A DNA stretch of 57,991 bases from NCBI RefSeq assembly GCF_001908205.1, contig NZ_LGHL01000044.1, forward strand, positions 1 through 57,991, written 5' to 3'. Under the pieces are notes generated by a model that saw nothing but the letters and a program-made list of their open reading frames with translations, did no database searches and was not told the origin of the DNA. Of this stretch, positions 1 to 7,314 are shown piece by piece. The DNA comes from Bradyrhizobium sp. NAS80.1. GTDB taxonomy: Bacteria > Pseudomonadota > Alphaproteobacteria > Rhizobiales > Xanthobacteraceae. The translations under genes were made by a program, and so were the position numbers. Numbering within the stretch: the first letter of the stretch is position 1; the number at the start of each line of letters is the position of its first letter.

Positions 1-194
1 CGACGTCTTTGGGTCCCGCCTTCTCCTCTGCACGATCCATCAGTGCAAGAACTTCACGACGAGTCCTCGTGGAGACGGGAAACCGTGCGCTGTGTACTTG
101 ACTGGGGACATCAGAATGGGATGATGGTCCGGCCGTGCTCCGGCCCCGCCAGCACGCAACGCTGGCCCGGGGCAGCGAAGACAAGGAGCTCGCC

Positions 195-1265
195 GTGTCT
201 CAGCAATCCAACTGCGCAACCGCCGTGATCGGCATCGATATCGGCAAGAACTCGTTCCACGTCGTGGGACACGATCAGCGTGGTGCGATCGTGCTGCGTC
301 AGAAGTGGTCGCGCGGCCAGGTCGAGGCGCGACTTGCCAACCTCCCGCCGTGCCTGATCGGCATGGAGGCCTGCGTCGGCGCGCATCATCTAAGCCGCAA
401 GCTACAGCTATTCGGCCACAACGCCCGGCTGATGCCGGCCAAATACGTGCGGCCATATAGCAAGGGACAGAAGAACGACTTCCGCGATGCAGAGGCGATT
501 GCCGAAGCGGTACAACGCCCGACGATGAAGTTCGTTGCGACCAAGACCGCCGACCAACTTGACCTGCAGGCCCTGCACCGCGTCCGCGAGCGCTTGGTCA
601 GCCAGCGTACCGGCATCATCAATCAGATCCGCGCCTTCCTGCTGGAGCGGGGCATTCCAGTCCGGCAAGGTCTGCGTTTCCTGCGGGCCGAGCTGCCGGG
701 CATTCTGGCCATGCGCACTGATGTCCTGTCGCCCCGCATGTCGCGCGTCATCGAGGCGTTGGCCGGAGACTGGCGCCACCTGGATGCACGCATCGAGGGG
801 CTCACCGGCGAGATTGAGACGCTCGCTCGCCAAGATCAACACTGCGAGCGGCTGATGACGGTCCCCGGCATCGGTCCGATCATCTCGAGCGCGATGGTGG
901 CCGCGATCGGCACCGGCGACGTGTTCTGCAAAGGCCGCGACTTCGGCGCCTGGCTCGGGTTGGTCCCGAAACAGATCTCGACAGGAGACCGGACAATCCT
1001 TGGCAGCATATCACGGCACGGCAATCGCTATCTGCGCGGGCTGTTCGTTCAGGCGGCCTGGGTCGTGCTGGTCAAGCTCGGGCCAAAGCATTGGGAACGC
1101 TATGGGCTCAAATCTTGGATCGAGGCGGCGAAGAAGCGCCTGCACCACAACGTGCTCGCCATTGCGCTCGCCAACAAGCTCGCCCGCATCGCGTGGGCGG
1201 TTCTGAACAAGGGACGCGCCTTCGCGTGCGCCAAGACCGATGCGATGGCGTCCCGTCCAGCGTGA
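195..1265 (+). mobile_element. IS110-family transposase (RNA-guided DEDD recombinase type)
   Basis: A 356-residue IS110-family transposase that moves its own insertion sequence. The N-terminal RuvC-like part starts GIDIGKNSF (first acidic residue), then has GMEACVGAHH (Glu) and KNDFRDAEAIAEA (paired Asp), the DEDD pattern of the family. The C-terminal transposase_20 part has VPGIGPI, GAWLGLVPKQ and SRHGNRYLR with nearby Ser/Thr. I chose the GTG at 195 because AAGGAG lies at 183-188, six bases upstream; an in-frame start at 135 lacks a ribosome site. Length is usual for the family, so the gene looks intact. Family members use a structured RNA from the element's non-coding end to pick targets; that role is established for relatives only. 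Element ends were not identified. The left neighbour is outside the window and the right neighbour is a broken SPOR gene. Confidence 0.93.
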
Positions 1266-1281
1266 TCCTCGCGCCGTGCTC

Positions 1282-1356
1282 GGGGCCATCAAGGCATGGC
1301 CTGGCAGCATCTAAGCGAGAGGCAAGGCCTGCGCGACAGCCAGCCTTGACGGCCCC
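1282..1356. repeat. Inverted repeat between transposase and SPOR gene
   Basis: Arms GGGGCCATCAAGGC (1282-1295) and GCCTTGACGGCCCC (1343-1356) pair at 13 of 14 positions around a 47-base spacer. It sits just after the IS110 stop and just before the convergent SPOR stop. It could be the structured right end of the element, a non-coding RNA fold or a two-way terminator. There is no T run on the plus strand after the second arm, which argues against a classical intrinsic terminator. Confidence 0.6.
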
Positions 1357-1365
1357 TTAGCGGAA

Positions 1366-2752
1366 CTACTCAGATGATTTCGTCATCTTTTGGATGACGC
1401 ACTGCCCGCCGGCATTTTTCAAATTGCCGCAGAACTGGGCCGCCTCTTCGGTGGATCCAAACGGACCGACCATGGTGCGGTAATAGACCCCCTTGTCGCC
1501 GAGATCAGCGCGCTTGATGACCGGAGGACGGGACCCCAGCGCGGCCGGAAACTTGTTTTGCAGCGCGCGATAGGAGGCCTGCACGTCGGCCTCGTTCTTC
1601 TGCGAGGAGACCTGAACCAGATAACCGCCGCCGGCCGAGGGGGCCGTCTGGAGCGCGTTGGTAGCGGCGAGACGGATCGGCGGCACCGGATCGGATGCTG
1701 GCGCGCTCTGTGGCGACAGCGTCAGCGGTGCGTTATTGCTGGCATTGGCGGCCGATGGGTTACGGTAAGCCGGAGCAGTTGGTGTGGACGCCGATCGGGC
1801 AGCCGGGCCCGGTTTTGCAGGTGCGGCCGCACCCGCCGGGGCTCCACCGTTCTCGGTGGCATCGCCCTTCGCGGTGAGCGCCTTGATCTTGCGCGGCTCG
1901 TCGTTTGGCATCGCTCCGTTCGCGGCCGTCACCAGCGCCGGGCCTGTGGGAGAAACGCTCGCAACCGGCGGCGGGCTGCTGTTCTGGTTCAGCGGCGGAA
2001 ATACCTCGCGCGATGCGCCGGACCTGGAATTGACGTCCACCGGTGCTTCCTCGCGCGATACCAGCTTTTCACCGCCGTCGCCTGGCGGCGTTCGGTCAGG
2101 GATCTTGGAGGCGCCACCGTCAGACTGGGCCGGCATCACCTTGGTCGGGCTGTTGTCGGCCCTGATGATCGGCGGCTCGCCTCTGCGCGGAGAGCCAAGA
2201 TAGGTTCGATAGGCCAATACAGCTCCCGTCCCCACCACGGCCAGTGCCAGCACCGCTGCAACGGTCACCATCGCCGGATGGGCCGGATCGCGAGCATTTT
2301 CCTGTTCGACGTTCTTGATCGAGAGATAAAGTGTGTCGTCACGACGTGACGGACCAACTGGTTTGTCGTCCGCGTTTTGGTCTTGATAGTCCTGTTCTGA
2401 CGCTGCGGCTGGTGGACCCACGATGCCGCGGTGCAAAGGATGCACGGGGCTCGGCTGGTACTCCGGCTCTGGCTCTTCATATTCCTGCTGTGGCGGGGCT
2501 TCCTGCCTGGCGCGCTGCATCCATCGCGGCGGCCCAGCGGGCGCGCTCGCTTCTTCCTGCGCGAGGGCGTATTGTAGGCGGACATTGGCCCGCGACTGCA
2601 ATGGAAGGGGGGGGCTTGGCCGGGGTGCCGAACAGATCAGTCTGCCCGATCAGTTCCACCAGCGGATCGCTCTCGCCGCGCACATTCGGATTCGCACTGC
2701 GATCATAGTTGGCATCGGTAGGAAAAGGTCGGTTTAGATAACGATTAGCCAT
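1366..2752 (-). pseudogene. SPOR-domain membrane protein, frameshifted at a G8 run
   Basis: The downstream frame (stop at 1366) has a transmembrane helix (VTVAAVLALAVVGTGAVLAY), a long Pro/Ala-rich periplasmic linker and a C-terminal SPOR domain (GGYLVQVSSQKNEAD through the stop) that would bind denuded septal peptidoglycan. The natural N-terminus (MANRYLNRPFP, ATG at 2752) is in another frame. The two frames meet at a run of eight G at 2607-2614; with seven G the protein reads continuously through AKPPLPLQSRANV, as in homologues I remember. So this is a one-base frameshift, real or a sequencing artefact. In Bradyrhizobium this gene normally follows argS (from memory); here it stands alone beside an IS element, which suggests displacement or a duplicate. 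No clear ribosome site is visible before 2752. Confidence 0.75.
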
Positions 2753-3312
2753 CGTGAAGATGCGTCCGCTTCGGGGCAGCGCCAACCCGCCATGACCACC
2801 GAGCCATGACAAATGAATTGGCCCCTGCCAGACACCCTCACAATCCCCATTGTGAGAATCTTCGCCCCTGCTTTCCGCACCTCGGTTGGAGAGTGGGCGC
2901 CGAGAACGGCCAAGCCCAATGCCAGAACCGAGACGACTGGACCCTCGCCGGCCGTGCCTTCATAGTCTCCCGATGCTTCGTTAATAAAGGGCTAATGACG
3001 CAACGACGGCTACGTCCCGATGAATTCAGCTAACGGCTGAGAAATTGAGGTACGGACGCGATTTCATACGCGACACACCTTCATCACCTGATCGCCAGGT
3101 AATTGATGACCTTTACGCCGACACGACCTTTCTTCGGTTATCGTCGTGACATCTACGGCGATGGGATCAAAATATTGCTGTCCGGCTGGGAGATCGCCGA
3201 TGGTGGCCTTCAAGGTCGAGGTCTTTCTCTACCGGACCGTTGCTCGCTCGACCGTGTAGCCATTCGGCCGGTCGCGAAAAGCCACGCCCGAAAATTCATC
3301 CCCCGGCATCGA
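2753..3312. other. No gene recognised
   Basis: Short open frames here have no ribosome site and no recognisable motif. The stretch separates the SPOR gene from the recombinase pseudogene. I see no repeat, tRNA or terminator in it. Confidence 0.5.
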
Positions 3313-3810
3313 TCAGCGCAAGCCAAGCCGCACCTTCAACCGCATCACCTGTGACGATTGCCACTGCGCCAGGCGCCGTCGGGATCTTCTGCGCGTTGAG
3401 GATCCCCGCGATCTTCCGTGTCGTCATGCCGGCTAGTGGCGTCACGAACTCGCGCAGGCTCTCGGCGTAGGCATCTGCCTTCGCGCGGTTCTTCTGCCCT
3501 CGCTTCGGGTCAGCAAGCTGCATGCCCCTCGCCTTCGCTGCTGCCAGCGCCTCCCTCGTCCGCCTCGCGATTAGCGCCCGTTCCTTCTCGGCCACCGCGG
3601 CGTAAATGTGCAGCATAAACGGATCCACGTCAGGCACCAGTTCGGCGATGATAAACGGCACTTTTTGCATCATCAGCCCACTGATGAAATGCACGTCTCG
3701 GCTCAGCCGATCCAGCTTGGCGACGACGATCGAGCACTTGCGCCAGCTTGGCCTTGGCCAGCGCCGCGGCAAGTTGCGGCCGCCGCTCCATGCGTCCAAA
3801 ATTGCAACCT
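3313..3810 (-). pseudogene. Serine recombinase (resolvase family), truncated and twice frameshifted
   Basis: Recognisable pieces of a resolvase-type serine recombinase lie in three frame segments. From 5' to 3' they are [16 protein letters not shown], then [15 protein letters not shown] with [23 protein letters not shown] and ALAAAKARG, then [11 protein letters not shown] before a TGA at 3313-3315. The first switch is near 3740 and the second near 3366. The N-terminal segment with the catalytic serine (normally YxRVST) is not recognisable upstream, so the 5' third is deleted or scrambled. The protein would have cut and rejoined DNA at a target site of a mobile element. A 227-residue open frame (3296-3979) exists but its ends are out-of-frame sequence, so I do not call it a functional gene. 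Confidence 0.8.
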
Positions 3811-4371
3811 TCGGCAGTTCTAGACGTTTGTGTTGACTCGTACTGAGCCAATCGGAATTGGGGCCGGCTCTCGTGCTTGAGCAACTTGTCCTCAAATAGT
3901 CGGCTCGTGGGTCCTGCTGAACTTGACGCTCGGCCCCTGTCGCACCCGCCGGGCTTGCGCTCGGCGGATTGCCACACATCGATCGTTCCCGCTCGAACTG
4001 CCAGTAGTGGAGGGCTGCTGAGGTGGGTTTCGTTACGCAGGACGATATCGAACAAGAACGTGTGCGATCGCGCGCATGGCGTTTCTCGTGCAGCGGAGCG
4101 CGTCTACTAGTGGTGGTTGGTGATCAAAGCAATCGGGGCCGGCTCTTCCACTGCCTTGCGAGTACCCTCATCGCCAATGCTCGTTGGCCGAGCCGCAGCG
4201 CCTTGCGAGGCTTGCCCTACAGTTGTTAGGGGTGGTACTAGCGACGACGGAAGCTTTTGCGCTGGCCTCGCGGTTCCAACCACAGCCACCGGCCGAATAC
4301 GCGGCAACCATCACTGCACGGTAACGACCACTTGCGAGAGCGGACCGCGCTGCGAACGATGGGAGAGTCCG
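3811..4371. other. Degenerate mobile-element sequence, no intact gene
   Basis: This stretch lies upstream of the recombinase remnant on the minus strand. Open frames exist in several phases (for example 3630-4055 and 4117-4584) but none shows a family motif or a ribosome site. Some of it is probably the eroded 5' end of the recombinase gene. Confidence 0.4.
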
Positions 4372-4698
4372 CTAGCGAGTATTCCTGACCGCTTCAGCAA
4401 GCAGGGCGTAAAGTTGGCGCTTGCTGAATTTCTTTGGCTGCCCTCCAACTGTCTTCCGCGACACCTTCTTTGCCACTGGGCGGACACAGACGGCCAACAA
4501 CGCCGGGCATCGCTTCGGCATCGGCCGTATCTTGGGGTTTGCTGTTGGCGGCATGTGACCACGCTTCAGGCCCAAACGAGTTAGCCTACCGCAGACCGCG
4601 TTACGGCTACACCCGAGACGGCGCGCGATCTGCGCGGCGCTCTGTCCTGCGGTCCAGAGTTTTTTGAGCAGCGCGACGTCTTTCGCATCCAAACCCAT
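4372..4698 (-). CDS. GcrA-like cell-cycle regulator, 108 aa
   Basis: Residues about 4-45 (LDAKDVALLKKLW, AAQIARRLGCSRNAVCGRLTRLGL) match the N-terminal GcrA DNA-binding helix-turn-helix, which in Caulobacter directs sigma70 RNA polymerase at methylated GANTC promoters. The rest is a basic Pro/Lys-rich tail without the usual GcrA C-terminal region. The protein is short (GcrA is about 170 residues), so it is more like the phage or accessory GcrA-type proteins often carried near mobile genes. The ATG at 4698 is preferred. There is no SD, but TATAAT lies at 4706-4711, so a leaderless message is possible. It sits between recombinase remnants and a small acidic gene on the same strand. Confidence 0.72.
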   Translation of the reverse strand: MGLDAKDVALLKKLWTAGQSAAQIARRLGCSRNAVCGRLTRLGLKRGHMPPTANPKIRPMPKRCPALLAVCVRPVAKKVSRKTVGGQPKKFSKRQLYALLAEAVRNTR

Positions 4699-4705
4699 GG
4701 GAAAT

Positions 4706-4711
4706 ATTATA
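4706..4711 (-). promoter_or_regulatory. Possible -10 box of the GcrA-like gene
   Basis: A perfect TATAAT on the minus strand ends seven bases before the ATG at 4698, which would put transcription start at or beside the start codon. No good -35 is seen about 17 bases upstream. A 10-bp palindrome AGACTAGTCT (4730-4739) lies just upstream and could be an operator. Confidence 0.4.
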
Positions 4712-4737
4712 GCGCCGACTGCCACATGCAGACTAGT

Positions 4738-4905
4738 CTAGTCTTCGTCCGGCTCGCGCACGACCGGCGGTTCATCGGCTTGGTCCTCGTCGTCGTCTTC
4801 CTCTTCGTCTTCGTCTTCAGGGTCGCGGGGCGGCATTGTGTTGCTTATGATCACGAGAGCACTCCGATCGATTGACCTGGTGGAAACGCGGATGTGTTGC
4901 TTCAT
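4738..4905 (-). CDS. Small acidic hypothetical protein, 55 aa
   Basis: I translated this minus-strand frame directly. It begins MKQHIRVSTRSIDRSALVIS and ends PPVVREPDED, with a central run of Asp and Glu (residues about 28-45 almost all acidic). The start is strongly supported by GAGGAG at 4913-4918, seven bases before the ATG at 4905. The stop TAG is at 4738-4740, 39 bases before the GcrA-like ATG, so the two may share a transcript. I recall similar short acidic proteins in Bradyrhizobium but know no function. The charge pattern (basic/Ser-rich head, acidic tail) would suit binding to a basic partner or DNA mimicry; that is speculation. It was below the length usually considered for gene calling. 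Confidence 0.7.
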   Translation of the reverse strand: MKQHIRVSTRSIDRSALVIISNTMPPRDPEDEDEEEDDDEDQADEPPVVREPDED

Positions 4906-5064
4906 GATGTTGCTCCTCGGGTGTAGATCCAGGGCGATCGGATTTTACACCTTCTGCTCCCGGTCGTGCTCGGTGATTGCCGAACCGTCGCGCCAACAAA
5001 ACAACCCCCGGCGACCAGTTGCCATCGAGCGAGGTTCGTTTGCGTGTGGCGTGGTTGTCTTCAG

Positions 5065-5104
5065 ATCATAGGCCGAGGCGATCGCGGACGCGACGAACCT
5101 GCAT
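5065..5104. repeat. Direct repeat copy 1 (recombinase 3' end)
   Basis: 40 bp matching 7013-7052 at 34 of 40 positions. On the minus strand both copies end in the same coding tail, RDRLGL-stop, so both are the 3' terminus of related recombinase genes. The pair brackets the terminase gene. Confidence 0.7.
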
Positions 5105-5326
5105 CGGAAACCATCGGCCGCCATTCGGTGCCGCGATGCCGCGCGCGTTGAGATCGGTCGCGATCGCACTGCTCGACGTGCGCCCGCCGACGATGCAGCG
5201 CTCGATGTGCGGGCGCAAGGCTCGAGCTTGCTCAGCCGCCTTCGCCCGGTTGACCTCGGCCGTTCGGACTGCCCGAGCTTGATCGACCAGCTCGCACGAG
5301 CAATCGGGCAATCGGCCAACGCCCAA
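5066..5326 (-). pseudogene. Serine recombinase C-terminal fragment
   Basis: An 86-residue frame whose last 50 residues read as the C-terminal recombinase domain of a resolvase-family protein: ALRPHIERCIVGG, SSAIATDLNARGIAAPNGG, then RWFPMQVRRVRDRLGL. Family members have NARGIPAPRGG at this place. The catalytic N-terminal domain is absent upstream, where sequence runs toward the terminase 3' end, so this is a remnant rather than a working enzyme. No convincing ribosome site precedes the first ATG. Its last 13 codons are repeated at 7014-7052. It differs from the remnant at 3313-3810, so at least two recombinase genes have decayed here. Confidence 0.7.
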
Positions 5327-5390
5327 GAATGGGCTTGACCCAACGCAGTCCCCTACCGCGGCACAACAAGATTAAACAAACTATGCAATA

Positions 5391-5522
5391 TCAATGGCCT
5401 CGGGGCGATATGTCCTCGCCAGCGTCCCAATTCCGTCGCAGGCGCTTGGCCTTTTGGTCACTACGTAGCTGATCGAGCTCAGCCTGCTCGTCAACCGTCG
5501 TCCGAATAGCATTGCTTGTCAT
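5391..5522 (-). CDS. Small hypothetical protein, 43 aa
   Basis: A short basic, helical frame (MTSNAIRTTVDEQAELDQL through NWDAGEDISPRGH) lies 76 bases downstream of the terminase stop on the same strand. A longer in-frame start at 5606 would overlap the terminase end. No strong SD precedes 5522. I do not recognise the family; position suggests a phage-derived companion gene. It could also be chance. Confidence 0.3.
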   Translation of the reverse strand: MTSNAIRTTVDEQAELDQLRSDQKAKRLRRNWDAGEDISPRGH

Positions 5523-5598
5523 CGAGCTCGCGCTCGCGACGCGACTGACATCGTTTCCAACATTGAACACCGCAGGTAGCCGACAAAGCGCGGGGAGC

Positions 5599-6927
5599 TT
5601 ATGCAATCGGGATGTGCGTGATCACTTTCGACAGTCGCGTCAGGCCCCACACCATGGCATCGAGGCGGTTGGGCGAGCCGTCCACCGCGCGATCCCACTC
5701 GCGGCTGAATGCCATCATCTCGGCTTCCAGCTGATCGAGCCCCCGACGGTGCAGAACGCGGCCCTTCTCGTACAAAAGCGAGATCGGTTCGGCCCGCATG
5801 GCCTTACCGCGCGACGCCGACACTTCCTTGATACGGATCATGTTGGTGTCGCGCTCGCCGCGCGCATGGATACGCTCTGCGGCTTGCTTGACGACCTCGG
5901 TCGCCATGTCGCCGCCGAAATTGACCTCGACCACGATGTCATCGGCGTCGAAGTCATCGTGCGCCTTCACCACCGCTTCGCCCCATTGCGCCGGGCTTCC
6001 CGATGTTGAGCGGTCGGCCAGAACCGCGAACCGGCCATCATTGAGCAGCGCGGACACGACGATGCCAACCTCATCCGCGCCGCCGGACGGGTCAACGCCA
6101 ACGGTCACCTGCTCGATCGACCCCTCCGCCACCTCGTCGTGGATTAACCAGTCGTCTTTGAACAGCGCGTTCTGCGGATCTAGGATCATGGCGCCTTGCA
6201 ATTCCTGCCGACCAAGCCGCGTGCCCTCATAAAGCTCGCGGATCTTTCTCAGGAAGTCCGGCGCGAGATGCGCGGCGTTGTCGTAAGTCGAACCGCTGGT
6301 GATCCGGATGCCGTCCATTGCGACCAGCTTTTTCATGAACGGAGTAGTACGCGGCGTGGTGGCGATCAGAACGCGCGGCATGTCGCCGAGCCGCAAGCCC
6401 AGCATCATCATGTCGAAGACTTGCTGCTGATAACGCATGCGCGCGATTTCATCGATCACGCACAGCTCGCATTGCGGGCCGCGCAAGGATTCCGGTTCTT
6501 CACCCGAGAAGAAAACGCAGATGGCGCCGTGTGGCCATTCCAGCCTTCGCTTCGACGATACCCAACGCGGGTGCGGATCACGGCCGCAGGTTGCGAGGAT
6601 GCCGCTCGCGCCTTCGAGATTAACATCGTGAAAATCCGCCGTCGTCGGCGCGATTAAATGAACGCGCTTGATGCCGGCCCGAACCGCCACGTGAACTGCC
6701 GCCGACATCGAATGGGACTTGCCGGTGCCACGGCCACCAAGGAAAAGCCAACACCAGCCAAGATCCGCCGGTGGCAGTTGCGCATCGCGGGCGCGAAACA
6801 CCCAATCGTCCGCGGCGCCATCGTCCAGCCTCTTCATGAACTCTTCGCGTGCGGCGTCCGGCAACGTCCGGATCTCTTTCCGCATCTGGTGCAGATCCCT
6901 GATTTCGCGGAGGAAACGGTCAGCCAA
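5599..6927 (-). CDS. Phage terminase large subunit-like protein, 442 aa
   Basis: The ATPase part has Walker A GGRGTGKS (64-71), a phage-motor segment PESLRGPQ (145-152) and Walker B CVIDE (156-160). The C-terminal nuclease part has VGVDPSGGADEVGIVV (first metal Asp), VEVNFGGDM and NRLDAMVWGL. This is the domain order of the motor that cuts and packages DNA into phage or GTA heads, and the length is normal. The start codon is TTG at 6927, supported by AGGAGA six bases upstream. No small terminase, portal, protease or capsid gene is next to it, so packaging cannot be complete here. It is flanked by recombinase 3' ends in direct repeat. It is most likely a prophage remnant or an orphan terminase carried by a mobile cassette, but the reading frame is intact. 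Confidence 0.85.
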   Translation of the reverse strand: MADRFLREIRDLHQMRKEIRTLPDAAREEFMKRLDDGAADDWVFRARDAQLPPADLGWCWLFLGGRGTGKSHSMSAAVHVAVRAGIKRVHLIAPTTADFHDVNLEGASGILATCGRDPHPRWVSSKRRLEWPHGAICVFFSGEEPESLRGPQCELCVIDEIARMRYQQQVFDMMMLGLRLGDMPRVLIATTPRTTPFMKKLVAMDGIRITSGSTYDNAAHLAPDFLRKIRELYEGTRLGRQELQGAMILDPQNALFKDDWLIHDEVAEGSIEQVTVGVDPSGGADEVGIVVSALLNDGRFAVLADRSTSGSPAQWGEAVVKAHDDFDADDIVVEVNFGGDMATEVVKQAAERIHARGERDTNMIRIKEVSASRGKAMRAEPISLLYEKGRVLHRRGLDQLEAEMMAFSREWDRAVDGSPNRLDAMVWGLTRLSKVITHIPIA

Positions 6928-7012
6928 TAGCGTTCTCCTTGATCGCCCCGCCTTCGATGGTGCGATCGGCTCCTCTCAGCCGAGACTTTTCACGCAACAA
7001 CCCCTCCCGCCA

Positions 7013-7052
7013 ATCATAGGCCGAGACGATCGCGGTCGCGACAAATTTTCAT
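7013..7052. repeat. Direct repeat copy 2 (recombinase 3' relic)
   Basis: Matches 5065-5104 at 34 of 40 positions. On the minus strand it reads RDRDRLGL-stop, the tail of a recombinase whose body is missing. It lies about 85 bases upstream of the terminase start. Confidence 0.65.
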
Positions 7053-7106
7053 TCGCTCCCAGGGGCGTGCACTCGTAAATCGAGACGCGCTAAATCAGCA
7101 CACGTT

Positions 7107-7148
7107 GATGTCCGCTGCGCCCTCCACAGCGGCGCGAAAGCGGACATC
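7107..7148. repeat. Intergenic hairpin, GATGTCCGCT family
   Basis: GATGTCCGCT (7107-7116) and AGCGGACATC (7139-7148) are a perfect 10-bp inverted repeat with a 22-base loop. A related motif occurs at 12334-12363. I believe this belongs to a short dispersed intergenic repeat common in Bradyrhizobium, from memory. The remaining 7053-7314 contains nothing else I recognise. Confidence 0.6.
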
Positions 7149-7314
7149 GCTGCAGGTCCGAGTCGGGCCAACAGGCGACATCATTGCAAGATCTGTCTTC
7201 TCAGGAATGGGCGCTAAGACTTCCACGGGGAATGGGCATCACCCGGTGATCACGAACCGTCATTGAGGATGCATCTGTTATTGGCGGGAGACTGCATCTA
7301 CTCACATCGTGGTG

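Noticed and set aside
2806..3033. 75-codon frame upstream of the SPOR gene
   Set aside because: No SD, no recognisable domain, and divergent position only.
4795..4830. Short tandem repeat of TCT/TCG triplets
   Set aside because: Explained by the Asp/Glu codons of the acidic small protein.
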